Below the pieces are notes generated by a model. That model was not told where the DNA came from. It was given only the letters and a program-made list of their open reading frames with translations, and ran no database searches. From Streptomyces diastatochromogenes (GTDB lineage: Bacteria; Actinomycetota; Actinomycetes; Streptomycetales; Streptomycetaceae): a stretch of DNA of 64,000 nt. The stretch covers positions 62,001 through 126,000 of the forward strand of contig JAPTYK010000003.1 of assembly GCA_026913215.1 (NCBI GenBank). The letters run 5' to 3'. A program made the position numbers and the translations under genes. Of the stretch, positions 28,126-38,399 are shown in pieces (the first letter of the stretch is position 1; each line of letters opens with the position of its first letter).

Positions 28126-30261
28126 CTAGGGCGCTCCCAAGCCGGCGGCCGTCGGTGAGACGACCTTCACGGGCAGTGCGGACAGCTCTGGGAGCCGTCC
28201 CGGATCGGTCAGCACGTACCGGCCCTCGCCGCCGTCCGCCGTGAACCCGGCGTCCAGGAACAGCTCGCGCGCGGGGGTGTTCCGGTCCGTGACGGCGATC
28301 CGGCCGCCGAGCCCCGCAAGACGGGCGGGATCTCCGCCGGACCCGTCCCGCACCGCGGCGACCAGGAACGGCACCGCGGCGTCGAGACCGATGACCCGGC
28401 AGCTCAGCGCGAAGGCCGCGACCTCCCCGCCGCGCACCAGACAGGCACCGGTCATGCCGTAGTCGGCGAACCGGTCGGAGACCCGCGCCGTGTACAGCCG
28501 GGCGTCCGGATCGGCGAGGACGCGCCGCAGCTCCTCCGGAGTGGTGCGCCAGGCCGTCGTCGTGAACTGGTTGGTCCGGTTGAACAGCTCGGCCACCCGG
28601 TCCAGGTGCTCCTCGCCGGCCCGCGCCACGCGGACCTCCACGTCCAGCGAGCGCAGGAACGCGTCCCGGTCCACCTCGGCGGCCAGCTCCTCGCGGCGCA
28701 GCATCGCCCGGGTGGTCTCGGTCCGCCGCGCGGCCTCCCGCGTCCGCCGGCCGCCCTCCAGGGCGGGGTGGGACAGCAGCAGTTCGCGGAAGCCGTGCAC
28801 CGGCCCCCCGGCGATCTGCAGACCGGGCAGCGCGGCGGCCACCTCGGCCCGTTCGACCGGGTTGTCGTCCAGGAAGAGGACCTGCTCGGGCGCGAAGCCC
28901 AGCCGCGCGCAGATGTCGGCGATCGCGGCGGACTTCGCCTCCCAGGTGATGCGGTGGAGGACGAAGTCGTCCGGGGAGAGCAGCAGCCGGCTGTCGGCCT
29001 TCTCCCACACGCCGAGCGTCGCGTGCGCGTCGCCCTTGCTGGAGGTGGCGAGGAGCACGCCGCGGCTCTTGAGGACGGACAGGGCCTGGTGCAGCCCGAC
29101 GTGCGTCCAGCGGCTGGTGGCGTCCGAGTCGAGCCAGTCGAAGCCGTCGTCGGCGGCGATGCCCGGCCACAGCGTGCCGTCGAGGTCGGTCACGACCAGC
29201 TTGATCCGCCCGGCGGCCCGGTGGGCGCGCAGACAGGCCAGGTACTCGCCGGCCAGGGCGCGGCCGAGCGCCGGAAGCTGATGGGGCCGCTCGTCGAGCG
29301 GGTCGACGGAGCCGCCGTGGTGCCCGAAGGGGAAGACGAGGTCGTCGAAGAGCGCGGCCGCGCCGTGCCGGGCGACCAGCCGCTCCTCGTCGACGACCAT
29401 CAGGTTGGCGTGCCGCCGGACGCACCGGTCGACGTGCGCGTTGAGCTCGGCCACGACGCGGCGCAGGCCGAACTCCTCGGCGAAGTCGAAGCGGCCGAAG
29501 GGGGACAGGGCGGGCGGCCCGAAGTTGTGGACGAGGCCCAGGGAGCCGTCGAGCGCCTCCGCGAGGGCGCGCACGGCGACCGTCAGGGCGTTCTTCATCA
29601 GGGCCAGGGTGTGGGCCCGCTCCTCGTCGCCGAGGGTGTGCGCACGGTCGAACAGGCCCGTGAGGAAGGGCTGCACGCCCGGCTGGTAGACCGTCACGTC
29701 GGGGCGGGAGCGGGCCACCGCCCGCGCCAGGTCGGCGGACGGGCCGGGCCACACGTGCTCGGTCCGCACGTCGAGGCCGAGCTCCTGCCCGAGGGCGTGC
29801 AGCGGCTCCTCGGTGAACTGGGTGACGCAGCCGCCGATCAGGAGCACGCGCACCCGCTCGCCGGGGCCCCCGTCGGCCGCGGCCGACGAGGTCAGCCGCT
29901 GGGGCAGACCGTAACGCGTGACCGGCCAGGAGCCGGCGGACGTCCCTGCCGGGTCCTGGCCGGAGCTCTCGGGACGGTCCGCGAACCAGGCGCGCAGCTC
30001 CGCCGCCTCATCGGTGCCGTCCGGCACGATCAGCCACCGGTCCGCCAGCGCCCGGAAGACGGCCGGGGCGGCGGCCGCGTCCGGCGCCAGCGCGACGAAC
30101 GCCTCCTCGTCGAACGGCGCGCCGGCCAGCGCGCGCACCGGGTGCTCCCAGGGCGCATCCAGCACGATCCGCTGCTGACGCGGGCCGTGGGAAAGAAGAA
30201 TTCCGGAATCCAGAACGACCGTGGAAAGGAAAGCGCTGAAACGGAATGTACGGGGATCCAC
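28126..30261 (-). CDS. FkbH-like HAD-IIIC protein with extra N-terminal domain
   Basis: 711 residues. About 120 N-terminal residues are not FkbH-like: a short strand-rich piece with VRALAGAPFDEEAF and LADRWLIVPDGTDEAAE has the look of a small winged-helix domain. Then follow an SGNH-like region (VRVLLIGGCVTQF), the HAD core with DLDGTLWPG (nucleophile and acid Asp, about residue 367), LLATSSKGD and FLDDNPVERAEV, and a C-terminal GNAT-like domain (LFNRTNQFTTTAWR). FkbH proteins load and dephosphorylate 1,3-bisphosphoglycerate to give glyceryl-ACP. No standard ACP is seen nearby. GTG start with GGGAGA upstream. Confidence 0.82.
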   Translation of the reverse strand: MDPRTFRFSAFLSTVVLDSGILLSHGPRQQRIVLDAPWEHPVRALAGAPFDEEAFVALAPDAAAAPAVFRALADRWLIVPDGTDEAAELRAWFADRPESSGQDPAGTSAGSWPVTRYGLPQRLTSSAAADGGPGERVRVLLIGGCVTQFTEEPLHALGQELGLDVRTEHVWPGPSADLARAVARSRPDVTVYQPGVQPFLTGLFDRAHTLGDEERAHTLALMKNALTVAVRALAEALDGSLGLVHNFGPPALSPFGRFDFAEEFGLRRVVAELNAHVDRCVRRHANLMVVDEERLVARHGAAALFDDLVFPFGHHGGSVDPLDERPHQLPALGRALAGEYLACLRAHRAAGRIKLVVTDLDGTLWPGIAADDGFDWLDSDATSRWTHVGLHQALSVLKSRGVLLATSSKGDAHATLGVWEKADSRLLLSPDDFVLHRITWEAKSAAIADICARLGFAPEQVLFLDDNPVERAEVAAALPGLQIAGGPVHGFRELLLSHPALEGGRRTREAARRTETTRAMLRREELAAEVDRDAFLRSLDVEVRVARAGEEHLDRVAELFNRTNQFTTTAWRTTPEELRRVLADPDARLYTARVSDRFADYGMTGACLVRGGEVAAFALSCRVIGLDAAVPFLVAAVRDGSGGDPARLAGLGGRIAVTDRNTPARELFLDAGFTADGGEGRYVLTDPGRLPELSALPVKVVSPTAAGLGAP

Positions 30262-30380
30262 AGCGATTCTCCCTTCTTCTCGACCGGCTGGATTCCGGCG
30301 TCGGCGCGGGGGACGTGCCGACGTATTCCGGATGCTACTGGCCGTCCCGGCAGGCACGTTATCCGAGAATGCGGAGTGGG

Positions 30381-30396
30381 TTCGGACCTGTCCGAA
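30381..30396. repeat. Inverted repeat in divergent promoter
   Basis: TTCGGA-CCTG-TCCGAA is a perfect 6-bp dyad ending four bases before regulon motif copy 9, between the divergent FkbH-like and aldehyde-dehydrogenase genes. It is a candidate operator. Confidence 0.4.
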
Positions 30397-30400
30397 GACA

Positions 30401-30417
30401 GCACGAACCGAGATGCG
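30401..30417 (+). promoter_or_regulatory. Regulon motif copy 9
   Basis: Reads GCA, CGAACC, GAGATGCG, 73 bp upstream of the aldehyde dehydrogenase start. It places the six-gene plus-strand operon in the same regulon. No copy faces the divergent FkbH-like gene. Confidence 0.65.
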
Positions 30418-30489
30418 CGGGAGTGCCCGCCCGGGAGACGCTTCCTGATCGAGCCCGAAGGTCACGGGCAGGTGCAAGGGGGTACGCGC

Positions 30490-31757
30490 ATGCGCAGCGG
30501 CGTCATCGAGGCAGGGCCGGGGACGACAATCCCGGACGGTTCGACGGACCGGCCGGCGTCCCCGACGGGACAACTGCCCGCCACCGCGGAAACGACCGTC
30601 CCGGGCATTGTCGACGCGCTTCTGCGCAACCAGGACGCATTGCACTCCGTGCTCACCCGCGTCGCCACCGCCGAGGCCGCCACGGACGAACTATTCCGTT
30701 CGATGCGCGCCCTCTCCGGCGCCCCCTGGGAACTGCTGCGCAATTCTCCCGCCCGACTCGGCCGTCTCGCGACGTTCCTCCCGTCGAACAACCTCCTGTA
30801 CTCCTACGTCCTCTTCGGCGTGATCCCCTCGCTCTACACCGACGAGGTCCGCATCCGCCCCTCGGCGCGCGTCGCGCCCGCCGCCATGGCCGTGCACGAG
30901 ATCCTCGGCCCGCAGCTGCGCGGCCTGGGCGGCGGACGGATCATCATGGCGCCCTCCTCGCAGCGGGAGTTCCTCGCCGACTGCGCCCGCTCCGACGCCG
31001 TCGTCTTCACCGGCCAGCCGGACAACGGGGAGGCGGTCGCCGCCCACCTCCCCGCCGACGCCCTGCTGCTCACCTTCGGCTCCGGCCCCAACCCGCTCGT
31101 CGTCGGCCCCGAGGCCGACCCCGAGACCGTCACCCGCACGGTGCTGGACGCGCGGCTCTACAACTCGGGGCAGGACTGTCTCTGCACCGACATCGTCCTG
31201 GTCCACCGCTCGCTCGCGCACGAGGTCGTGCCCCGGCTCGCCGACGCCCTCTCCGGCGTCCGCGTCGGCGACCGCCGCGACCCCGGCACCCGGGTCGCGC
31301 CGCTGGTCTACCCGACGCCGTGGAGGACGCGGCCGGATTCCTCGCGGCGCACCGCGAGTTCACCGTCCGGGGCGGCGGCGTCGACGTGGCGCGGCACGTC
31401 GTCGAACCGACCCTGCTGCACCTGCCCTGGCAGGAGGCCTTCCACCCGCCGGAGTTCTTCTCCCCCGTCGTGTGCGTCATGGAGTACGACGACCCCGGGC
31501 AGATCACCCGCTGGCTGCACTCCCCGAGGAGACCGCCCGCGGCATGTACGTCCAGGTCTTCGGGAGCCCGCCCTCGCCGGAGCCGCCCGCATCGCGACCA
31601 GCGTCGTCTGCCACGAGCGCATCACCTTCGACGCCGAGGACGGCAACCGGCCGTTCGGCGGCTACGGCCTGCGGGCCGGAAGCGTCCGCCGCCGCGGCAC
31701 GGCCACCGGCCGCCCCTGCTGCTGTCCGCCGAGGCCGGTAGCCGGGCAGGCTCGTGA
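30490..31757 (+). CDS. Aldehyde-dehydrogenase-fold oxidoreductase (frameshifted)
   Basis: About 420 residues in three or more frames, with breaks near 31310, 31525 and 31570. Features of the ALDH superfamily are DAVVFTGQPDNGEAVAAHL (in place of the coenzyme loop), the catalytic cysteine in ARLYNSGQDCLCTDIVLVH (about residue 229), FFSPVVCVMEY, and a C-terminal RPFGGYGLRAGSV. The N-terminal 80 residues are poorly conserved. It may oxidise an aldehyde or act as a CoA/carrier-acylating reductase. It is the first gene of an operon with ThDP, acyl-AMP ligase and ketosynthase genes, so it may handle an aldehyde or acyl intermediate of that line. GTGA overlap with the next gene. Confidence 0.75.
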
Positions 31758-32385
31758 AGGCCGTCCTGGACGCCCCCGTCGTCCGGGGCGCTCCGCCGGC
31801 GACCCGCCGCCCCGCCCGCCACCGGCGCCCGCCGCCTCCTCGCCGAACCCGAGGCCGCGGACGCGGTCGGCGAGGCCCTCGCCGCCCTCCACGGCACCGA
31901 CAGGACGGCCGGCCCCGTGCCGGTGGTCCTCGCCGCCACCGACTACTGCGTGCGCGCCGCCGACGCGTTCGCCGCCCACTGCGACGACCCCGCGCGACGG
32001 CTGCGCCCCTCGGACTCCGTCGCCCTCGAAGCCTCCGGCCTCCTCCAGCGGTTCACCGCCCTGACCGGCTGGCAGGGCCCCGGCTACGCGATCGCCGAAC
32101 CCGAAGGCGACGGCGCCGCCGCCCTCCGCTTCGCCCGCGCCCTCGTCGAATCGGGCCGGGCCCCCTCCGTCTACCTGTGCGAAGTCCTCCGGCGCGCCGA
32201 CACCGGCGCGTTCTGGGCCGTCGCGACCCGCGTCCGCCGGGACCCCGCCGACCGCCCCGCCCACCGGCCCGCCGGGGCCGAAGACCCGCCCACGGGCTCG
32301 ACCCCGTCACCAGCCGCCGCAGCGCCGTCCTGCGCGCGTCCGCCCGTCCGTCGTCCCCGAACCCGCCGAGGAGCAGCTGCCGTGA
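31754..32385 (+). CDS. Short ketosynthase-like protein (frameshifted)
   Basis: About 210 residues. The readable core, VPVVLAATDYCVRAADAFAAHC followed by TGWQGPGYAIAEPEGDGAAALRFARAL and SVYLCEVLRR, resembles the N-terminal half of ketosynthase or chain-length-factor proteins, but I see no complete active site. Breaks are near 31790 and 32335; the end SVVPEPAEEQLP is in the third frame with the stop overlapping the next GTG. It may pair with the full ketosynthase downstream as a heterodimer partner. The function is not established. Confidence 0.5.
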
Positions 32386-34086
32386 GCGCGAGCACCGAGA
32401 ACCACCCTGGCACGTCGCCGCCGCGACCCTCGCGGCCGCCGGATGCGACGTCGTCGTCGGACTCCCTCCGACGAGCCCGGCCTGATGGACGCCGCCCGCG
32501 CGGTCCCCGGGCTGCGGGTGCTCGGGGTCCGGGACCAGCGGGCGGGAGCCTGCGCGGCCATCGGACACGCGGCCGTCTCCGGCCGCCCCGCCGTCCTCGC
32601 CGTCAACTCCGGCCCCAGCTTCGCCAACGCCCTCACCGGCCTCCTCGAAGCCTCCTCGCTGGGCGCCCCCGTCGTCGTCGTCACCACCCGCGTCCCCGCC
32701 CTCGGCATCGGCCGCGGCGGCTTCCAGCACACCGACCAGGCCGCCATGGCCGGGCCCCTCACCAAGTGGAACTTCCTCGTGGAGGACCCGCGACAGCTCA
32801 CCTGGGCGCTGCGCCGGGCCGTCCACCTCGCGGTCAACGGCGCCCCCGGCGTGGTCCTCGTCGAGATCGCCGACGAGGTCCTGCGGGCCCCAGCGCCCGA
32901 ACCGCGGCCCGCCCGCCGGTCCGCCGCCTGCGCTTCGCCGCCGACGCCGAGGAGGTCCGCCGCGCCGCCGCCCTCCTCGCCGGGGCACGGCTCCCGGTCG
33001 TCGTCGCCGGCGGCGGCTGCAAGCCCGCCGACGCCGGAGCCGCCGTGCGGCACCTCGCCGAACTCCTCGGCGCCCCGGTCTTCACGACGGCCGCCGGACG
33101 CGGCGTCCTCGACGAGGAACACCCCCTGGCCTGCGGCCTGGTGGGCCTCTACACCACACCCCCGGCGGACCGCCTGCTCGCCGACGCCGACGTGGTGCTC
33201 GCGATCGGCTCCCGCCTGGAGGAAACCGCCCGCATGGGCTGGGACGGCCTCGACGAGAAGCGGCTCGTGCACGTCGACGTCGACCCGGCCGTCTTCCTCA
33301 CCGCCCTGGAGCCGGAGGTCGCCCTGCTCGGCGACGCCGCCCTCGTGGCCGGCCAGCTCGCCGCCGCCCTGGAGAGCGACCCGCCGGCCGCGACCGGGGC
33401 GGCGCCGCCCGCCGGGCCGGGATCACCGCCGTACGCGAGGAGATGCGCGCCCGCCACACCCCCGGGGCGACGGACGGACCGGAGCTGACCGTCCCCGAGG
33501 CGCTGCGGCTGCTCCAGCGGTCCGTGACGCGCGACGCCACCCTCGTCCAGGAGAACGGACTCCACGACATGTGGGGCTACCACCACCCGGTGGTGTCCGT
33601 CGGCGACCGGGCCCGGGTCATCACCCCCGGCGAGCAGACCATGGTCGGCTTCGGCCTCCCGGCGGCCGTCGGCGCGGCCCTGGCCGACCGCTCCCGCAGG
33701 ACCGTCCTCGTCTGCGGCGACGGCGCGTTCGAGATGGGATTCGCCGCCCTGCCCACCGCCGCCGAACTGAACCTGGGACTGACCGTCCTGGTCCTGGACA
33801 ACCGCGGCTACGGCTGGCCCCGGTTCGTCCGCGCCGAGGAGGAGGCGCCCGACGAGCTCACCCGCTTCACCGCCCCTCGCACACCGACGCCGCCGTCCGC
33901 GCCCTCGGCGGCGTCACCGCCCGCTGCACCACGGCCGCCGAACTCGCCGCCGCCCTCGACGACGCGGCCAAGGCCCACGCCGAGGGCCGCACCACCGTCA
34001 TCACCGTGCCCGTCCGCGACGACGACGTCCCGGTGGGCGTGCGCCGCGTCTTCGACACCGCCCCGGCCACCGGGGCCGACGCGTGA
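32382..34086 (+). CDS. ThDP-dependent enzyme (acetolactate-synthase-like, frameshifted)
   Basis: About 565 residues across several frames, with breaks near 32410, 32470, 32905, 33415 and 33875. The N-terminal PYR domain has HVAAATLAAAGCDVVVGLP and NSGPSFANALTGLLEASSLGAPVVVVT. The middle domain has RLPVVVAGGGCKPADAGAA. The PP domain has the ThDP/Mg motif LVCGDGAFEMGFAAL followed by NNRGYGW-like DNRGYGWPRF. Such enzymes decarboxylate 2-oxo acids or ligate two-carbon units; related ones include sulfopyruvate and phosphonopyruvate decarboxylases. The product would feed the ligase and ketosynthase downstream (inference). GTGA overlaps at both ends. Confidence 0.8.
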
Positions 34087-35449
34087 GCCCCGCCCCGGCG
34101 CCGCCGGGCCGCCCCGCTGACCGTCGACGGGAGCACGTCCCGCCCGCCCGGCTGGCCCGCCTGGTGGCCCGTACCGCACGGGAACTCGACGCCGCCGGAG
34201 CCGGACCCGGGCGCGCCGCCGCCCTCGCCTGCGACCACCCGCTGACCGCCGTCGTCACCGCGCTCGCCGCCGAGACCACCGGCGCGCCGCTGCTCCTCGA
34301 CGGCGCCGCCCCGCCCGCCACGTCCCCCGGCCGCCGTCGTCCACGCCACCGCCACCGGGGAACCCGTCGTCACCCGGGCCGCCGCGCGCCCCCTCGGCGT
34401 CCCCGAGGAGACCGCCGCCGTCTTCTGGACCTCCGGCAGCTCCGGCGACCCCAAGGCCGTCGCCGTCTCCGCCGCCGCCCTCGCCCACCAGGGCCGCGCC
34501 ACCGCCGACCGCATGCGGGTCACGGCCGAGGACCGGCTGCTGCTCCCGCTGCCCCTGCGGCACGCCTACGGGTACAGCGTGCTGAGCGTGTGGCGCGCCA
34601 CCGGCGCCCACCTGTACGCCGAGTCCGGCTTCCACCTGCGCGGCACGCTCACCCGGCTCGCCACCGAGGGCATCACCTCCCTGGACGGCGTGCCCACCAT
34701 GTACCGGATGCTCACCGCCGAGGCCGCCCGGGACCCCGAGGCCGCCCGGCTGCTCGCCGCCCTGCGCATCCGCGGCTGCGGCGGCGACGTCCTCACCCCC
34801 GCCCTGTACGAGGACTTCCTCGCCGCCACCGGCGCGCCCCTGCACGACGGCTACGGCCTGAGCGAGGCCGGACCGAACGTCGCGCTCAACGCCCCCGGCG
34901 ACGTCCGCCCCGGCACGGTCGGAAAGCTCCTCGACGGCGTCCGGGCCCGCCTCGCCGGCCCGGAGCGCGAGATCCAGATCGCGAGCCCGAGCCTGATGCT
35001 CGGCTACCTCGACCCGCCGACGGCGGCCTGGACCAGGGCGCGTTCACCGCCGACGGCTGGCTGCGCACCGGGGACACCGGCGCGGTCACCGCCGACGGCT
35101 GGCTCACCGTCGGCGGCCGCATCAAGGAGGTCCTCGTCGTCCACGGCGAGACCGTCGCCCCACCGTCGTCGAGGACGCCGTGCGGGCCGCGGACGGCGTC
35201 ACGGACGTCGCCGTCGTCGGCGTCCGCCGCGGCGACCGCGGCGACACCGTGTGGGCGTTCGTGGAGAGCCCGAAGCCGACCGGACCGCGCTGGCCGGCCG
35301 GGTCGCCGAGGCCTGCCGGCGCCGCCTGCCCCGCACGCCCGCCCCGCACGGTCCGGGTGGTGCCCGAACTGCCCCGCACCGGCAGCGGCAAGTACGACCG
35401 GGTCCGGCTGCGCGCCTGGGCCTCCGACGCGACGGCGGCCGCCGCGTGA
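34083..35449 (+). CDS. Acyl-AMP ligase/acyl-CoA synthetase (frameshifted)
   Basis: About 455 residues, ANL superfamily, with breaks near 34320, 35020, 35160 and 35275. The P-loop is FWTSGSSGDPKAVAVS (about residue 115), then LPLRHAYGYSVLSVW, the A5 region HDGYGLSEAGPNVALN, GWLRTGDTG (A7), GGRIKEVLVVHGETV (A8) and a C-terminal PRTGSGKYDRVRL with the catalytic Lys. It would activate a short or branched carboxylic acid and load it onto CoA or a carrier for the adjacent ketosynthase. No carrier protein was recognised next to it. GTGA overlaps with both neighbours. Confidence 0.82.
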
Positions 35450-36587
35450 GCGCCGTCGCCCTGGCCGGCACCGGCCTGATCAGCCCCCTCGGCCCCACCC
35501 CGGCCGCGTTCTGGCGCGGACTCCTGGACGGACGGCGGGCCTTCGGCGAACTGCGCGGCATCGACGGGGACTTCCGCAGCCGCGTGGTGGCCGCCGTGCC
35601 GCACGAGGACTGCCCCGCCCCGGCCGGCCGCCGCAAGGAGGCCCTCGCGACGACCGCCGCCCGCCAGGCGCTCGACGCGGCCGGCCTGCCCGCCCTCCCG
35701 GACGGCGCCCTGGTCGTCCTCGTCTCCCAGACCCCCGTACTGACCGACCCGGAGGCCGAGCGGAACGGCGACTTCGCCGGGCCGCGCCCGCAGGCGCTGC
35801 TCGCCGCCTGCCGCGCCGACGCCCGCCGCACCACCGTCGTCCACCTCTCGCACGCCTGCGCCTCCGCCGCGTTCGCCGCCTCCTTCGCCCGCGACTGGCT
35901 GCTGTCCGGCCTGAGCACGACCGCGCTCGTCGTCGGCGCGAGCGCCCTCAACCGGTACGAGTACGCCAGCATGGACGTCGTCAAGACGCTCAGCCCGCAC
36001 GGCGCCCGGCCCTTCGACGCCGAACGCGACGGCATCACCGTCGGCGAGGGCGGCGGCGCGTTCGTCCTGGAGACGGCCCGGTCCGCCCGCGACCGTGGCC
36101 ACCGGCCCGAGGCCTGGCTCTCCGGAGCCGCCTGCCTGGTCGACACCACCCAGGCGGTCGCCTCCGCGCCCGACGCCGTCCGGGACTGCATGCGCGCCGC
36201 ACTCGACGACGCCGGCGTCCACCGCGTCGACTACGTCCACGCGCACGCCACCGGCACCGCGCAGGGCGACGCCGCCGAGGCCGAGGCCGTCGCCGAACTC
36301 GCCCACGACCTCGGCATCGCGACACCCCTGCCGATGAGCTCCCACAAGGGCGCGATCGGGCACCTGCTGCACGCCTCGGCCTTCCCCGGCCTCGTCGCCG
36401 CGGCCGGCTTCCTGCGCGAGGGATGGATCCCCGGCACCCCGGGCTGCGCCACCGGGCGCCCCTGCCCGACGGCGTGACGGCGCTCGCCGCACCGCGCCGC
36501 GCCACCACGGCCGAACACGTCCTGGTCAACAGCTTCGGCTTCAGCGGGAACAACGCCTCGCTGGTGCTGTCCGCCGCCCACGGCTGA
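35446..36587 (+). CDS. FabF-type beta-ketoacyl synthase (frameshifted near 3' end)
   Basis: About 380 residues, slightly shorter than FabF. The active-site Cys is in HLSHACASAAFAASFA (about residue 135), the first His in YVHAHATGTAQGDAAEAEA (about residue 265) and the second in SSHKGAIGHLLHASAF (about residue 300). The end VLVNSFGFSGNNASLVLS is typical. The C-H-H triad is complete, so it is predicted to condense acyl and malonyl-type units. The break is near 36445. The lone KS beside an AMP ligase and ThDP enzyme suggests a short non-modular chain rather than an enediyne PKS. Confidence 0.85.
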
Positions 36588-36614
36588 ACCGCGTACCCCA
36601 CGAGGAGACACCCC

Positions 36615-37397
36615 ATGACCGTCACCGTCGTCACCCCGACCAAGGGACGGCCCGGCCTGCTGGAGCGGGCCCTGCGCTCGGTCGCCGCCCAGGAGGGGGT
36701 GACCGCCGCCCACGTCGTGATCGGCGACGACTGCCCGTTCCTCGGGGACGAGGTCATCCGCCGCACCCTGGAGGTGGAGTTCCCGCACGCCCGGTTCGTC
36801 AACGTCCAGCCCGCCGACCACCCGCTGATGCCCCGCGACTACCTCCCGGCCCGGCTCGCCTACCTGCGCAACCTCGGCATCTCCCTCGCGAAGACCCCGT
36901 ACGTCGCCCACCTCGACGACGACAACGCCTACGCCCCCGACCACCTGGCCTCCCTGGTGGAGCTCCTGGAACGCACCCCCGCCGCCGAGGTCGCCCACAG
37001 CTGGCGCCGCCTGCTCACCCACGACGGCGCCGACTTCGTCCCGGACGGCGAGGACCCCTGGCACCCGATCGCCCGCCAGCGGGCCGCCTCCTACCGCTCA
37101 CTGGCCGGGCAGGGCGTCTTCGTCCCCGGCTCCTCCGTCGTCCGCGACGCGATGCGCGTGATCGACGGCAAGCTCCTGAGCCGGGTCGACACCAACGAAC
37201 TCCTCGTGCGCCGCGAGACCCACGGGCGGATCCCCTTCCCCACCGAGTACACCGTGTGGCAGCGCATCCTGGAGACCACCGAGGACATGGCCCTCTGCCA
37301 GGAACTGCTGCGCCACGGCGTCACCACGGTGTGCAGCGAACGGGCCACCGTCGACTACTACATGGGCGGTTTCTCGAACGTGGCCGCCCTCGTCTGA
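36615..37397 (+). CDS. Family 2-like glycosyltransferase
   Basis: A 260-residue GT-A fold enzyme. The N-terminal nucleotide-binding strand is VTVVTPTKGRPGLLERALRSVAAQ, and the metal-binding triad is VAHLDDDNAYAPDHLASLV (about residue 98). YTVWQRILETTEDMALC lies near the end. It would transfer a sugar from an NDP donor to the product or to a carrier; the UDP-xylose-synthase-like gene at 27 kb could supply the donor (inference). GAGGAGA lies before ATG 36615, 27 bp after the ketosynthase stop. It ends the operon, facing the convergent BtrH-like gene across ten bases. Confidence 0.82.
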   Translation: MTVTVVTPTKGRPGLLERALRSVAAQEGVTAAHVVIGDDCPFLGDEVIRRTLEVEFPHARFVNVQPADHPLMPRDYLPARLAYLRNLGISLAKTPYVAHLDDDNAYAPDHLASLVELLERTPAAEVAHSWRRLLTHDGADFVPDGEDPWHPIARQRAASYRSLAGQGVFVPGSSVVRDAMRVIDGKLLSRVDTNELLVRRETHGRIPFPTEYTVWQRILETTEDMALCQELLRHGVTTVCSERATVDYYMGGFSNVAALV

Positions 37398-37407
37398 ACG
37401 GCCCCGC

Positions 37408-38399
37408 TCACACCAGCGCGGCGAGGCGCTCCACGGCCCGGCGGTCCAGGTCGTGGAGGCGCTCGGCGCGCTCCACGCACAGACCGAGCGTCTCGGCCGA
37501 CCAGGAGCGGCCCAGCAGGAAGACCAGCCGGGCCAGCTCCACGAAGCCGTCGGAGGACGCCCTCAGCAGCTCCGCCGCCTCTCCGGCCCCCGGGGCGGGG
37601 TCCCCGTCGAGGACCGCCGCGAGCAGATGACGGTCGCCGGCGACCTGCCGCTGCAGCGGCCCCGACACCCGCATCCGCAGCACCGACGACCGGCTCGGAT
37701 GGTCCTCCACACCGGCCAGCACCTCGGGCAGGGTGCCCAGCCCGGCGAGGCCCTCGTCCGGCGACCCCGGCTCCGTCATGTTCCGCACCGAGCGGGTCAG
37801 CAGCGCGTGCCGCTCCTCCGCCCAGTCCGCGGTGGGCGACCCGGTGTCCCACACCAGGACCGGCGCCCCGCGAGGTCCCGGCGCAGCTCCTCGGCGGGCA
37901 CGGTGCCCCGGTTGTCCTCGAAGCCCGCGCTCCTGCGCGTGTTGCGGTCCGCGGCCCGCACCGCGTCCGGGCCGAGGCCGTGGACGAGGAAGGTGTGCGG
38001 GTAGCCGAACCACGGCACCCGGTAGAACTCCGAGTGCCGCATCCCGGACAGGTCCGGGGAGACGGGGACCGCGTGCCCCCGGGCCAGTTCGCGCGCGACG
38101 AGGTCGAGGGCGTCCTCGGGCGATTCCGGGGAGGTCTCCCAGCGCGCGGTGACCCCCCGCTGGAAGCGGGGCTCGTGGTACTCGGTGTCCAGGCCCCCGT
38201 ACAGGGTGAGGAGCTCGCCCTCCTCGGTGCGCTCCACGGCGAAGTTGACCGGCTGGGCGAGCGCCCGTGCGGCGTCCCGGAACCCGACGGCGTACAGGCT
38301 GTCGCGCAGCGCGTGCACCCAGCAGGAGATCCGCGCGTGGGCGATGCCCTCGACCGCGTCGAGCGAGGGGCTCAGGTAGGGGAAGTCGTCGGCGGTCAT
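37408..38399 (-). CDS. BtrH-like acyltransferase (DUF4872 family; frameshift)
   Basis: About 330 residues. The N-terminal BtrH_N-type domain has a conserved Cys in ISCWVHALRDSLYAVGFRD (about residue 25), and WFGYPHTFLVHGLGPDAVRAADRN follows. The helical C-terminal part carries RQVAGDRHLLAAVLDG and FLLGRSWSAETLGLCVERAERLHDLDRRAVE. BtrH in butirosin biosynthesis moves an acyl chain from a carrier protein to the aminoglycoside amine, using the Cys. The same role, transfer of a carrier-bound acyl group to a product amine, is plausible here. The break is near 37870, one base missing in a GC run. Four-base ATGA overlap with the MFS gene. Confidence 0.8.

Noticed and set aside
26099..29752. A 1217-residue minus-strand open frame
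   Set aside because: Only its last 305 codons are the GNAT gene; the rest is an Arg/Pro-rich GC shadow of the epimerase and FkbH-like genes.
28606..30489. Long plus-strand frame running into the ALDH gene
   Set aside because: It is the antisense shadow of the FkbH-like gene; real coding starts at ATG 30490.
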